Of a stretch of 64,000 bases of DNA, positions 42,520 to 53,857 are shown piece after piece. The first letter of the stretch is position 1. Every line of letters begins with the position of its first letter. The notes beneath the pieces are model-generated. The model saw only the letters and a program-made list of their open reading frames with translations. It had not been told where the DNA came from and did not search any database. Source of the stretch: Sporosarcina globispora (lineage in GTDB: Bacteria > Bacillota > Bacilli > Bacillales > Cytobacillaceae); assembly GCF_001274725.1 (NCBI RefSeq), contig NZ_LGUF01000007.1, positions 2,414,352-2,478,351 on the forward strand, read 5' to 3'. The translations under genes and the position numbers were made by a program.

Positions 42520-43506
42520 TTGAACATTGAACTATTGAAATGCCATGGATCGGGAAATGATTTCTTTATTATAGATGAAATTTCCAATACGTATAATTTC
42601 ACAGAAAATGACCGTGCTGAGCTTGCCAAAGCATTATGTGACCGCAGCACTGAACTTGGCGCAGATGGAATTCTTTTTGTATTAAAAAGCGAAAAAGCAG
42701 ATGCAAGGATGCGTGTTTTCAATCCGGATGGATCAGAAGCCTCAATGTGCGGAAATGGCTTGCGCTGCGTTGCCCGTTATGTATGTGAACTTCTTGGCTT
42801 AAAAGAAGCCATCATTGAAACCATGAAAGCAGATTTACAGGTGAAAAAGCAAGAGGGCATTTTTGAGGATATTCCAACTTATCTAGTTGAAATATCACCT
42901 GTTTCATTTAATTTGAATGACCTTCCTTTGATTCTTGATAAAGAAACCCTGATTAATGAAAAAGTCAGCAAAATTACAGAGGAACTTGCTTTTACAGCTT
43001 TAGCTGTCCCTAATCCCCATTTTATCTCAATTGTAGAGAATGAGCATATTTCATCGGATCTCCAAAAAAACATCAGTGAATATTTGAACGGGCCGAATGA
43101 ATTCTTTCCAGATGGGGTAAATGTCAGCTTTGTAAAGACATTAAAAAAAGGGCATATTTATGTCCGGACATATGAGCGGGGAGTAGGGTTTACCAATGCT
43201 TGCGGTACAGCCATGTCCGCTTCAACACTTGTCACTTGCATGAACGGCTTGAATGAAATCGGAATGCCTGTTGAAGTTTATAATAATGGCGGAAAAGTGC
43301 GCTGTGTAGTTCATGAGAAGAATGGCCGGCAGTTCATTGATTTAATTGGGAATGCCAGTTATGTCTACAGGTGCCAAGCGGAAATCAGCATGGAAAATCC
43401 AGAAAAGTTTTCACTGTCACAGAAAGAGGAATTTACAGGAGAAATCAAGCAGTATGCCAAACTTCAGGAATATGCCCAAGAGGTACTTAAAGATTGGATG
43501 GGATAA
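42520..43506 (+). CDS. dapF: Diaminopimelate epimerase
   Basis: The 328-residue protein has the active-site cysteines in SMCGNGLRC (about residue 78) and TNACGTAMSAS (about 228), plus CHGSGNDFF at the start. It interconverts LL- and meso-diaminopimelate for lysine and peptidoglycan. It is about 40 residues longer than B. subtilis DapF, the extra mainly at the C-terminus (after residue 285). The TTG at 42520 follows GGAGG; the ORF from 42451 is too long. Confidence 0.95.
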   Translation: MNIELLKCHGSGNDFFIIDEISNTYNFTENDRAELAKALCDRSTELGADGILFVLKSEKADARMRVFNPDGSEASMCGNGLRCVARYVCELLGLKEAIIETMKADLQVKKQEGIFEDIPTYLVEISPVSFNLNDLPLILDKETLINEKVSKITEELAFTALAVPNPHFISIVENEHISSDLQKNISEYLNGPNEFFPDGVNVSFVKTLKKGHIYVRTYERGVGFTNACGTAMSASTLVTCMNGLNEIGMPVEVYNNGGKVRCVVHEKNGRQFIDLIGNASYVYRCQAEISMENPEKFSLSQKEEFTGEIKQYAKLQEYAQEVLKDWMG

Positions 43507-43529
43507 GGCACTGGCCTTATCCTTTTTTG
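43501..43529 (+). terminator. Terminator between dapF and ligD
   Basis: GGATAAGGC/GCCTTATCC stem and six T. It overlaps the dapF stop and the ligD 3' end. Confidence 0.87.
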
Positions 43530-45355
43530 TTTTGCTGCTTTAAGAAATCGAGCACCGGATAAAAGGGCTGAATGTCCTTTGTTTGAAAATACGAACTGAA
43601 TGGATCTCCATCGCTGTTTATCCGTTTTATAAGATTGGTTATCTGAAAGTGTTGCATTGTTAATTTATCATTAACTTCCTCCCAAAACAATGGAGCTGCA
43701 ACAGTCGCTGCCTTATTTCCTCTAGGTGAATAAGGAGCAATGATTGTCTTGCCTTCTGCATGCTGGATATAATCCACATAAAGCCTGCCGCCACGGTTTT
43801 TCTTTAATCTTTCTGTTGTGAAAGAATCGGGGTCTTTGTTTAGGAGATACTGGGCAATAAACTCTGTAAATAGCCGAGTATCATCAAAGCTATACGTATT
43901 TTCCGGCAAAGGGATATAAATTTGCAGCCCCTTATTGCCGGATGTTTTTACGAAGCTGATTAATTTCAGCTGATCAAGCACCTCTTTAATGAAAATAGCC
44001 GCTTTTATGGCAAGATGAAAAGCGTCGCGCGAAGGCGGGTCCAAATCAAATACTATTTCGCTTGGTCCATTGCTGTAAATGGTCTTAAATGGGATATGAT
44101 ATTCGAATGCAAGCTGGTTTCCAAGCCATAGCAGCGTTTGTAAATTATTGCATACGATATAGTTGATGCCTTCAGACATTTCCGTTTCTACAAAACCAGG
44201 TGCGTAATCCGGGCAATTTTTCTGGTAAAATGGCTCTGCAAAAATTCCGTGAGGATACCTGATTACAGTTAAAAGTCTGTCTTTCAGAAAAGGAAGCAAA
44301 TATGGTGCAATCTCCCGCAAGAAGTGAATATAATCAATCTTTTGAATAGCCGGGATTTCCCATAACGGCTTTTCAGGATGAGTGATTTCTAGCTCGGGCG
44401 GCAGGTTTTTCTGCTGCTGTATAAATTTAACATATGTGCATACATCAGGCTTAATATCAAAACGAAACTGATGAAAGTGGGGTTCCCGCATCTGTTCTTC
44501 ATAAATCTCCAGATATTTTACATCCACGCATATGGCCGGTTCTACATGTATGAATTGGCTGTCTTCATCTGCTTTATTATCTTTGATTATTTGGAATAAG
44601 GCTTGTTTTTCGTCTGGCTTTAATCCAAAAAGGAACTGTCCGATCGTAACAACTTTATCACCCTGAAATACGCCAGCATAAAAGTAGCCATTTGATTTTT
44701 CATAAGCAGTGATAAAGCAGGAAACGTATTTCCAGTTCTTGAATTTTAGCCATAAAGGTGATCTCTTTCCTTCTTCCCATTTATTCTTGATCTGCTTTGC
44801 CACAATTCCTTCTCCGTCATGAAGGACGATTTTTTCCCACAGTTCATTAAAGCTGTGGTATGAAGGGATTAATTGCATCAGTCTTGAATCCTTCTCATCA
44901 GGTTTTAAAGGCATATCACAATCTTTAAACAAAGCTTCCAGCTCCGCTTTTCTGGAATAGTACTCTTGATGGGCAATTTTTTTGCCTTTTATCATCAAGA
45001 CATCAAAAATAAGAAGACAGCAGGGGGCAGTCTTTGCTTTTTCAAGAATTTTATGTTCAGATCTCATTCTGCCTCTGACCTGAATGGACCCAAAATGTGC
45101 TTTATAGGCATTTTCCAAAAAGACTAATTCTCCATCTAATGTGAGTGGAAGGTACGGATCGAACTTATCTTTATTTTGTTCCAAAAAAGCGTTAATTTCA
45201 GGGAAAAGATTTAATAAAGGTTTATCGTTCCTGCTAGTCAGACTAGGTTCCTTGTCCCAGTGCAGGATTGCCCTAAAACCATCATACTTTGCTTCAAACA
45301 GCCATTCCTTACCTTCCGGAACTTCGAAAGTTAATGTAGGAAGCATAGGTCTCAT
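43517..45355 (-). CDS. ligD: ATP-dependent DNA ligase LigD with polymerase domain
   Basis: The 612-residue protein has the ligase domain first (about 1-290), with adenylation motif EAKYDGFRA (Lys about 23), LDGELV and GIVAKQ. A primase/polymerase domain follows (about 320-600) with EIVFDLDPP. The order ligase-polymerase without the nuclease domain is that of Bacillus LigD. With Ku it performs non-homologous end joining of double-strand breaks, chiefly in spores. AAGGAGG precedes the ATG at 45355. It is divergent from ku. Confidence 0.95.
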   Translation of the reverse strand: MRPMLPTLTFEVPEGKEWLFEAKYDGFRAILHWDKEPSLTSRNDKPLLNLFPEINAFLEQNKDKFDPYLPLTLDGELVFLENAYKAHFGSIQVRGRMRSEHKILEKAKTAPCCLLIFDVLMIKGKKIAHQEYYSRKAELEALFKDCDMPLKPDEKDSRLMQLIPSYHSFNELWEKIVLHDGEGIVAKQIKNKWEEGKRSPLWLKFKNWKYVSCFITAYEKSNGYFYAGVFQGDKVVTIGQFLFGLKPDEKQALFQIIKDNKADEDSQFIHVEPAICVDVKYLEIYEEQMREPHFHQFRFDIKPDVCTYVKFIQQQKNLPPELEITHPEKPLWEIPAIQKIDYIHFLREIAPYLLPFLKDRLLTVIRYPHGIFAEPFYQKNCPDYAPGFVETEMSEGINYIVCNNLQTLLWLGNQLAFEYHIPFKTIYSNGPSEIVFDLDPPSRDAFHLAIKAAIFIKEVLDQLKLISFVKTSGNKGLQIYIPLPENTYSFDDTRLFTEFIAQYLLNKDPDSFTTERLKKNRGGRLYVDYIQHAEGKTIIAPYSPRGNKAATVAAPLFWEEVNDKLTMQHFQITNLIKRINSDGDPFSSYFQTKDIQPFYPVLDFLKQQNKKG

Positions 45356-45498
45356 TGAATTTGGCCTCCTTTAAAATCGTCATTATAGTTTGGCCATTAC
45401 CGCGAAACCTACTCTGTTACCAATTCTTTTAGCGTATGTCCAAATTTGTTAATACACAAATTATGAGTACTATATCTAATAAGAATGGGAGTTTAACT

Positions 45499-46362
45499 AT
45501 GCATACAATGTGGAAAGGAAGCATCAGTTTTGGGCTGGTGAATATACCGATTAAGCTGCATTCAGCAACAGAAGATAAGGATATTAAGCTGAGAAATCTT
45601 CATAAAGAATGCCATTCGCCAATCAAATATGAGAAGACATGCCCTGTTTGTGAAGTCGAAATCAAAAATGAAGATATTGTTAAAGCTTATGAATACTCAA
45701 AGGGAAAGTTTGTGGTTTTAGAGGATGAGGATTTAGAAAAGCTGAAACAGGAAAATGAGGATAAAGCTGTCGAGATTATGGATTTTGTAAAAATTCAGGA
45801 GATTGATCCGATTTATTTTAATCGTTCGTATTATATGTCTCCCGGGGATGGAGGAGGGAAGGCATATTCTCTCTTAAGAAAAGCGCTGGAAACATCAGAA
45901 AAGGTTGGTTTAGCGAAAATCATTATTCGGTCAAAAGAACAGCTGGCAGTTGTTCGGGTGTATGAAAATACCCTAATTATGGAGACTATTCATTACCCTG
46001 ATGAAGTACGGCAGGCTGCTGACGTTCCAAATGTGCCTGCAGAGGACAAAGTGACTGATAAAGAAATCGATACTGCCATCATGCTGATTGATCAGTTAAC
46101 GACTGAATTCAATCCAGATAAATATACTGACGATTACCGTACAGCTCTTTTAGAGTTAATAGAAGCAAAACGGACTGGCAAAGATATTGTTACACCCGTT
46201 GAAAAAGAGCCTGCAGCCAATGTTACCGATCTTATGGCTGCCCTGCAGGCGTCCATTGATAAAACCAAGCCTGCTGGAACTGCAGGAACGGAAACAAAGA
46301 AAAAACCGCCGGCTAAAAAGAAACGTGCTTCAACAAAAACAAAAGCTAAAAAGCAAGCTTAA
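45499..46362 (+). CDS. ku: Ku protein, NHEJ
   Basis: The 287-residue protein begins MHTMWKGSISFGLVNIPIKL, the family hallmark, with two cysteine pairs (CHSPIKYEKTCPVC) and a basic C-terminal tail (from about 240) with KKKPPAKKKRASTKTKAKK. It binds double-strand ends and recruits LigD. The ATG at 45499 follows GGGAG; the longer reading is not favoured. GTATG and CAAATTA, 18 bases apart upstream, could be a sigma-G promoter (one mismatch). Confidence 0.95.
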   Translation: MHTMWKGSISFGLVNIPIKLHSATEDKDIKLRNLHKECHSPIKYEKTCPVCEVEIKNEDIVKAYEYSKGKFVVLEDEDLEKLKQENEDKAVEIMDFVKIQEIDPIYFNRSYYMSPGDGGGKAYSLLRKALETSEKVGLAKIIIRSKEQLAVVRVYENTLIMETIHYPDEVRQAADVPNVPAEDKVTDKEIDTAIMLIDQLTTEFNPDKYTDDYRTALLELIEAKRTGKDIVTPVEKEPAANVTDLMAALQASIDKTKPAGTAGTETKKKPPAKKKRASTKTKAKKQA

Positions 46363-46365
46363 TAA

Positions 46366-46389
46366 AAAATCGAACTGCAGATTTTTTTA
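46366..46389 (+). terminator. Terminator of ku
   Basis: AAAAAATC/GATTTTTT stem, AT-rich. Confidence 0.55.
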
Positions 46390-46398
46390 AATATTATG

Positions 46399-46429
46399 CC
46401 GATTTTGCTTATGCAAACTCGGTTTTTTT
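46399..46429 (+). terminator. Second terminator after ku
   Basis: CCGATTTTGC/GCAAACTCGG imperfect stem, then seven T. Confidence 0.68.
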
Positions 46430-46523
46430 AGAAGACCCTCAAAAGTTTTCAGCAAAATTTCAAAATAAATGTTCCTTTTATAAGAGTTTGTGGTAACCCT
46501 AAAATTAAAAAGGATTTGGATTA

Positions 46524-47183
46524 ATGAACTGGAATAGTTTAACTTCAAGAAAAATAATCTACTTAGCATTGGCTGCTGCAATTCTTGGCGGGTTTTTATT
46601 TCTGTTTATTGAAATAGTGGACAAATTGAAGGGAAATGAGCTAATTCGTTTCGATGAAACTGTGATTGAGTATGTTCAGGCTTTTATCTCTCCCAGGCTG
46701 ACGGAGTTTGTAAATGTGGTTACTTTTTTGGGGTCGGTTAAGTGGCTGGCTTTTGCTGTAGTGGCGGCTGCTGTTCTTTTGATTATTTTTAAAAAGAAGT
46801 CACTGGCAGTGTTCATGGTTGTTTCATCGGGTTTGGGGGCGCTTTTTAACATGCTGCTGAAATGGATTTTTAAAAGAGAACGGCCGGATATCAGGCCACT
46901 GATCGAAGAGCAGGGATTCAGTTTTCCAAGCGGTCATTCAATGGGCTCATTTATTTTTTATGGCTCACTGGCCTATATGATCATCCATCTGGCAAAAAGA
47001 AAACGCTGGAAAGCTGCATGGACAGTGCTTCTGGGCTGTTTTATCATAATGATTGGATTAAGCCGCATCTATCTGGGTGTTCACTTTCCAAGTGATGTAA
47101 TTGCTGGTTTTGCTGCCGGAGGTGCATGGCTCACAATAATGATAATAGGATTCCGCTATTATGAGTACCGTAAAAATGTATAA
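46524..47183 (+). CDS. PAP2 family phosphatase
   Basis: The 219-residue protein has five to six membrane helices and the three PAP2 motifs: KRERPDIRP (about 111), PSGHSMG (about 136) and SRIYLGVHFPSDV (about 180). It would dephosphorylate a lipid pyrophosphate or phosphatidate in the membrane. AAGGAT lies before the ATG. It is followed closely by glpP, but a separate start for glpP is likely. Confidence 0.93.
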   Translation: MNWNSLTSRKIIYLALAAAILGGFLFLFIEIVDKLKGNELIRFDETVIEYVQAFISPRLTEFVNVVTFLGSVKWLAFAVVAAAVLLIIFKKKSLAVFMVVSSGLGALFNMLLKWIFKRERPDIRPLIEEQGFSFPSGHSMGSFIFYGSLAYMIIHLAKRKRWKAAWTVLLGCFIIMIGLSRIYLGVHFPSDVIAGFAAGGAWLTIMIIGFRYYEYRKNV

Positions 47184-47248
47184 AGGGTATTGAGAAATGC
47201 GCGCATTCTTTATAACATAGGGAAATAACAGAAACAGGAGTGGAAAGA

Positions 47249-47794
47249 ATGAATCAAAGTATTTTGCCCGCATCTTCGAACATGAAAGAATTTGAAAAGT
47301 TCCTGGAAAGTCCCTATGAAATTGGCGTATTTCTCGATATGCACATTTCACAGCTGAAAAATGTATCACAGATGGCAAAAGCACATAACAAAAAAATGAT
47401 TTATCATGTTGATCTGATTCATGGCTTGAAAAGCGATGACCACGCAACTGAATATATCTGCCAGGAATTTAAGCCATACGGATTAATTTCTACGAAGTCC
47501 AGCGTCATCCTGAAAGCAAAGCAAAAGGGAGTGATTGCTGTTCAGAGAATATTCCTGATCGATTCGCACGCACTCGAAAAGAGCTATAAATTAATCGAGA
47601 AGACTAAACCGGACTATATAGAGGTATTGCCGGGAGCTATGCCATGGATGATAAAAGAGGTGAATGAACGCTTAAATACCCCAATATTTGCAGGAGGGCT
47701 AATCCGTTCAGAAGAAGAAGTGAAGAATGCGCTTGATGCAGGAGCAGTTGCCATTACAACGTCGAAAATTGAGTTATGGGAAAGGTTTTCATGA
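47249..47794 (+). CDS. glpP: Glycerol uptake operon antiterminator GlpP
   Basis: The 181-residue TIM-barrel-like protein has the family segments IGVFLDMHISQLKN, HVDLIHGLKSDD, IVKPGLIST-like YGLISTKS, and IFAGGLIRSEEEVKNAL. With glycerol-3-phosphate it binds leader mRNA of glpF and glpD and prevents termination. AGGAG precedes the ATG at 47249. It is followed by the glpF leader. Confidence 0.95.
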   Translation: MNQSILPASSNMKEFEKFLESPYEIGVFLDMHISQLKNVSQMAKAHNKKMIYHVDLIHGLKSDDHATEYICQEFKPYGLISTKSSVILKAKQKGVIAVQRIFLIDSHALEKSYKLIEKTKPDYIEVLPGAMPWMIKEVNERLNTPIFAGGLIRSEEEVKNALDAGAVAITTSKIELWERFS

Positions 47795-47811
47795 TAACTT
47801 TCAAGAAACGT

Positions 47812-47840
47812 TTGACAACGTTTTCATAGACTTGTATACT
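47812..47840 (+). promoter_or_regulatory. Sigma-A promoter of glpFK with overlapping cre
   Basis: TTGACA at 47812-47817, 17-base spacer, TATACT at 47835-47840. A cre-like site TGACAACGTTTTCA (47813-47826, one mismatch) overlaps the -35, so CcpA should repress the operon on glucose. Confidence 0.85.
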
Positions 47841-47874
47841 CGGTTTAACAAGTTAATTTATGTGTCGGAGATTA

Positions 47875-47932
47875 GGAGATTCACACAGTTTAGCCTTATA
47901 TGGCTTAATCTGTCGTGGATCTCCTTTTTTAT
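47875..47932 (+). terminator. GlpP-controlled leader terminator of glpFK
   Basis: A large hairpin with GGAGAT/ATCTCC at the base, inner CAC/GTG and AGCC/GGCT, then six T, in the untranslated leader between glpP and glpF. Confidence 0.87.
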
Positions 47933-47965
47933 TTCCGCACAGTCTAAGGGAAAGGGGATTTTCAA

Positions 47966-50316
<2,351 letters not shown>

Positions 50317-50366
50317 TCAAAAGCAAATATGTAAGAGTTTTGGTACACAAATTAAATCATTCATGG

Positions 50367-50372
50367 TATAAT
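50367..50372 (+). promoter_or_regulatory. Extended -10 promoter of glpD
   Basis: TATAAT preceded by TGG gives an extended -10 (TGNTATAAT). No clear -35 is seen at 17 bases. It precedes the antiterminated leader. Confidence 0.55.
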
Positions 50373-50406
50373 AAGATTAAGTTAATAGTTCGGCAGGAGA
50401 TGGGGA

Positions 50407-50460
50407 GAGACCACAAAATCATTATCGGATAATCGATAATGCATTTTGTGGTCTTTTTTT
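50407..50460 (+). terminator. GlpP-controlled leader terminator of glpD
   Basis: AGACCACAAAAT and ATTTTGTGGTCT form the stem with an inner hairpin, then seven T, in the untranslated leader. Confidence 0.87.
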
Positions 50461-50522
50461 ATTGCCCTGCTAAAAAGGGTAGTTAACTGCAAACTAGCCT
50501 TTTCAATAAGGAGGAGACAACA

Positions 50523-52187
50523 ATGACATTTTCTAACTTAAATCGTACTGAAATGATAAATACACTGACAACGGACAAATTTGATGTTTTGATCATTGGC
50601 GGCGGCATTACAGGTGCAGGAATTGCTCTTGATGCTGCAGCGAGAGGAATGAAAACAGCGCTGGTCGAAATGCAGGATTTTGCAGCCGGAACTTCCAGCC
50701 GTTCAACAAAACTAGTTCACGGCGGATTAAGATATCTTAAACAATTCGAGGTGAAAATGGTAGCGGAAGTCGGCAAGGAGCGGGCTATCGTATATGAAAA
50801 TGGTCCTCATGTGACAACACCAGAGTGGATGCTGCTTCCAATGCATAAAGGAGGTACGTTCGGAAAGTTCAGCACTTCAATCGGTCTTAGAGTTTACGAC
50901 TTTCTTGCGGGCGTCAGAAAGTCTGAACGCAGAAGTATGCTCACTGCCCAGGAAACAATATCAAAAGAGCCGCTTGTAAAAAAAGATGGACTAAAAGGCG
51001 GAGGATATTATGTGGAATATCGCACAGATGATGCCAGGCTGACAATAGAGGTAATGAAAGCTGCAGCAGATAAAGGCGCAATGGCTGTTAACTATTTAAA
51101 GGTTGAAAAGCTTATATATGATGAACAGGGAAATGTATGCGGAGCTGCTGCTGCAGATCAGCTAACAGGCAAAGTCCATGAAATTAGTGCAAAAAAAGTC
51201 ATCAACGCAGCAGGTCCATGGGTTGATTCCATCCGCGAGAAAGACGGGTCAAAGAAAGGAAAGACTCTGCGTCTGACTAAAGGCGTCCATTTGGTAATAG
51301 ACCAATCGAAGTTTCCATTAAAACAGGCTGTTTACTTTGATACACCTGATAAAAGAATGGTATTTGCCATACCTAGAGACGGCAAAACATATGTGGGGAC
51401 AACAGATACTTTCTATGATTCAGATCCTGTTAATCCAAAAATGACTGCAAGTGACAGAACTTACATCATAAACGCCATTAACTTTATGTTCCCTTCTGTA
51501 AAAATTTCGGAGAATGATATTGAATCAAGCTGGGCTGGTGTTCGGCCGTTAATTTGGGAAGAAGGAAAAGACCCTTCGGAAATATCACGTAAGGATGAAA
51601 TTTGGGAGTCAGATACAGGTTTGCTTACAATTGCAGGCGGGAAACTGACAGGTTACCGGAAAATGGCCGAAACCATTGTTGATTTGCTGGCTGAAAAATT
51701 CAAACAGGAATCAAATGCGATATTCAGCGAGAGCATTACAAAGACATTGCCTATTTCAGGAGGGAGTGTAGGAGGGGCATCCAAATTCCAGGAATTTATC
51801 GGGTCCCATACTGAAAAAGGAACAAGTATTGGTTTATCAGCAGAACAGTCCAAACACCTTGTTAAAATGTATGGTTCTAATGTTGGAGTCATTTTTAATA
51901 TGATTGCAACGGATAGGAGTGAAGCAGAAAATTTTGGTCTGCCGATTGTATTATGGGCAAAGCTGAAATATGCAATTGAACATGAACTGGCTGCCACCCC
52001 TGTAGACTTTTTTAATCGCAGAACAGGAGCACTTCTTTTTGATATTGACACGGTAAGAACTTATCAAAAGCCAGTAATTTCATATATGGCTGAGGTATTT
52101 AAATGGGATACAGCCGCAAGAAGTAATTTTGAACACCAGCTGAATCAGGAACTCAGTTTTGCGGTAAAGCCGGCTGACCAGGACTAA
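50523..52187 (+). CDS. glpD: Aerobic glycerol-3-phosphate dehydrogenase
   Basis: The 554-residue FAD enzyme has the dinucleotide fold [20 protein letters not shown] near residue 20, [20 protein letters not shown] (about 56), and C-terminal [12 protein letters not shown]. It oxidises G3P to dihydroxyacetone phosphate and passes electrons to the membrane quinone pool. AAGGAGGAG precedes the ATG. Translation follows a GlpP-dependent leader; a terminator follows. Confidence 0.96.
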   Translation: MTFSNLNRTEMINTLTTDKFDVLIIGGGITGAGIALDAAARGMKTALVEMQDFAAGTSSRSTKLVHGGLRYLKQFEVKMVAEVGKERAIVYENGPHVTTPEWMLLPMHKGGTFGKFSTSIGLRVYDFLAGVRKSERRSMLTAQETISKEPLVKKDGLKGGGYYVEYRTDDARLTIEVMKAAADKGAMAVNYLKVEKLIYDEQGNVCGAAAADQLTGKVHEISAKKVINAAGPWVDSIREKDGSKKGKTLRLTKGVHLVIDQSKFPLKQAVYFDTPDKRMVFAIPRDGKTYVGTTDTFYDSDPVNPKMTASDRTYIINAINFMFPSVKISENDIESSWAGVRPLIWEEGKDPSEISRKDEIWESDTGLLTIAGGKLTGYRKMAETIVDLLAEKFKQESNAIFSESITKTLPISGGSVGGASKFQEFIGSHTEKGTSIGLSAEQSKHLVKMYGSNVGVIFNMIATDRSEAENFGLPIVLWAKLKYAIEHELAATPVDFFNRRTGALLFDIDTVRTYQKPVISYMAEVFKWDTAARSNFEHQLNQELSFAVKPADQD

Positions 52188-52214
52188 AACTCTCCAACTG
52201 GGGAGTTTTTTTTA
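52187..52214 (+). terminator. Terminator of glpD
   Basis: AAACTCTCC/GGGGAGTTT with one G-T pair, then T run; overlaps the glpD stop. Confidence 0.85.
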
Positions 52215-52397
52215 TTGAAAGGGGATTTCATAAACAAAAGGGACATTCCAGAGGCGTACTATATACTAAATAGAAAACGGAGAGTGAGAATAGAACAGTT
52301 TGCCAAAGCAAAGGGAAAAAGTATCGCTGAGTTTAGGCCGAAGGCCGAAGATGATCCGCCGGGAACACTTGATAATACAGCAATGAGCTTGACCTAG
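52215..52397 (+). CDS. Small basic protein (60 aa), uncertain start
   Basis: An ORF with clearly protein-like composition (ILNRKRRVRIEQFAKAKGKS, then an acidic/Pro stretch DDPPGTLDNT). The TTG at 52215 has no ribosome site of its own and lies at the edge of the glpD terminator. GAAAGGGG at 52217-52224 would fit a start near 52233, but no usual start codon exists there. It might be a degraded or leaderless gene. Confidence 0.4.
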   Translation: MKGDFINKRDIPEAYYILNRKRRVRIEQFAKAKGKSIAEFRPKAEDDPPGTLDNTAMSLT

Positions 52398-52451
52398 AAC
52401 GTTTTGTTATTGATTTTATGGAGGTTTTCCTCGCTCAGAGAAATCAGAAAT

Positions 52452-52483
52452 AGCTTTTGACACCTAGTGTTAGAAGCTTTTTT
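52452..52483 (+). terminator. Probable terminator
   Basis: AGCTTTTGACAC/GTGTTAGAAGCT imperfect stem, then TTTTTT. Confidence 0.68.
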
Positions 52484-52633
52484 ATGTGGTGCAGAAGGGG
52501 ATTGGGGATTTCACATAGAATGTATTAAGATGGAAAACATTTGCATTCAGGGAAAGTTTCTTTTGAAAATTATACGATCATAAATCATTTCGTTTCAGCT
52601 TTCTTTAAACCAAATCAAATGGAGGATTCCAAG

Positions 52634-53122
52634 TTGCTAAAAAACAAAAAATTAAACACAGCTCTTTCCATTCTGGGCATGGTTATATCAATTGCAATAG
52701 CGTATAGTGTCCTTGTCTTTATAAATAAGGATGACCCGAATGTTAAAGAAACCTCAGCAAGTGCCGAGACATCCGAGCAAGGATTAATGTACGATGATTT
52801 AGGAGACTTCATTGCCTCCAATCATACTTTTTATAATGAAACACTGGGATGGGGAAGAGACCGCAAAATCAGCTGGCCGAAACAAAGGAAACAGGCTGAG
52901 GCAATTGTAAACTCGCTTAATAAAATATCATCAGAGAATGAGGGTCTGCAGCAGGACCTGGGCTCAATAACAAATCTGGCGGAAACTGTGCAATCAGGCG
53001 ATAAAGATAAGGATGTTCTAATTAAGCTGCATCGATATTTTCATGATCTGGATATTGATTATAATGACTATAAAGATACAAGTGATTATTTTGGTGTAAC
53101 TGAATACAAAGGAGAAGGTTAA
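52634..53122 (+). CDS. Secreted or membrane-anchored hypothetical protein (162 aa)
   Basis: The TTG at 52634 is 8 bases after GGAGG (52621-52625) and gives MLKNKKLNTALSILGMVISI, an N-terminal anchor or signal helix (about 10-28). After it comes a soluble helical domain with SNHTFYNETLGWGRDRKISW, INKISSENEGL-type coil and RYFHDLDIDYNDYKD. No cysteine for lipidation. Function unknown; no family recognised. The upstream in-frame reading has no ribosome site. Confidence 0.7.
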   Translation: MLKNKKLNTALSILGMVISIAIAYSVLVFINKDDPNVKETSASAETSEQGLMYDDLGDFIASNHTFYNETLGWGRDRKISWPKQRKQAEAIVNSLNKISSENEGLQQDLGSITNLAETVQSGDKDKDVLIKLHRYFHDLDIDYNDYKDTSDYFGVTEYKGEG

Positions 53123-53144
53123 TAAACGGTGACAAGTTTTTTTC

Positions 53145-53173
53145 TTGACAGTTTATCGCAGATAAGGTAATAT
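53145..53173 (+). promoter_or_regulatory. Strong sigma-A promoter
   Basis: TTGACA, 17-base spacer, TAATAT. It drives no ORF but opens the structured RNA that follows. Confidence 0.78.
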
Positions 53174-53179
53174 GGTTTA

Positions 53180-53605
53180 TGAAGTATTTGAGGTATATTG
53201 TTTAAGTCGTTAAGTCCACATGGAATGCTCGGCAGCCGAGCCTCTTTACTAGTGGAAATGCGGCTTTTTATTATGTTCATGCTCTTAGGATTTTGAAAGA
53301 GTAAGCATGTGTTTGTAATTAAGAAATAATTAGTGTGGACAGCTTAATGCTGAATTTCTTCTTAATCATCTTCTATAAACCAGACACTTCTCCGTTTTTT
53401 ACTTCAGTAAGTTTCTTACCAATTAATATTAAAATCTCAGAGAGCATCTAAGTCGGAAATGATTCCGACCTACCTGATTCCCACTGGCGCGGTCTAGGAG
53501 CCGTAAGGATGGAAGAGAGGCAGGGCTTTCATTGTTTTAGGTAATAATTAATTAAACTCAAATATATCACTTACAAGGACAGTGCTAGCTGTCCTTTTTT
53601 TATTT
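53180..53605 (+). ncRNA. Candidate structured non-coding RNA of about 425 nt, unknown class
   Basis: It starts about 7 bases after a strong promoter and ends with a terminator (53575-53605). The ends pair: TATTTGA at 53185 with TCAAATA at 53558-53564, and GTTTAA at 53200-53205 with TTAAAC at 53552-53557. Internal perfect hairpins are GCTCGGC-A-GCCGAGC (near 53228) and GTCGGAA-ATGA-TTCCGAC (near 53453). GCCTCT near 53241 can pair with AGAGGC near 53517. No ORF of note. It was compared by memory with RNase P, tmRNA, 6S, SRP, T-box and common riboswitches and none fitted. Confidence 0.6.
53575..53605 (+). terminator. Terminator of the candidate RNA
   Basis: AAGGACAG/CTGTCCTT stem and seven T. 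Confidence 0.87.
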
Positions 53606-53612
53606 TTGTAAA

Positions 53613-53625
53613 AAACACGAACATT
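53613..53625 (+). promoter_or_regulatory. PurR box upstream of folD
   Basis: AAACACGAACATT matches the PurBox AWWWCCGAACWWT with one mismatch. A weak inverted partner may lie near 53640-53660. folD is a known PurR-regulon gene in B. subtilis. An extended -10 TGGTATGAT follows at 53660-53668. Confidence 0.6.
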
Positions 53626-53695
53626 TTAAAAGAATTATGTTTTATTATTTGTGTTTTTATGGTATGATGTCCACATTAGAATAGTTAATCAAAAA

Positions 53696-53767
53696 TCGCA
53701 GTGACTGACGACAATGCGGAATGAACCGCTGGGGAGCTGCGTCTATGTATAGCCGGTCGTCTGGGCA
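53696..53767 (+). ncRNA. ZTP (ZMP) riboswitch upstream of folD
   Basis: The conserved blocks of the pfl motif occur in order: GTGACTGACGACA, ACCGCTGGGGAGCTGCG and GCCGGTCGTCTGGGCA. ZTP aptamers often precede folD and purine genes. Binding of ZTP/ZMP signals low 10-formyl-THF and turns folD on. Confidence 0.87.
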
Positions 53768-53796
53768 GAGATAAGGGATATCCTTGTCTCTTTTTT
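53767..53796 (+). terminator. ZTP-riboswitch terminator
   Basis: AGAGATAAGG/CCTTGTCTCT stem then six T, directly after the aptamer and before folD. Confidence 0.85.
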
Positions 53797-53857
53797 CATA
53801 ACAAAATGGAAAAGCCCGTCAACCAACTAGGTGCTTTTCCTATCAGGAGGGATATGC

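Noticed and set aside
53180..53605. OLE RNA or RNase P RNA
   Set aside because: Length and gene context do not fit OLE, and the conserved RNase P words such as GAGGAAAGTCC and ACAGAA are absent.
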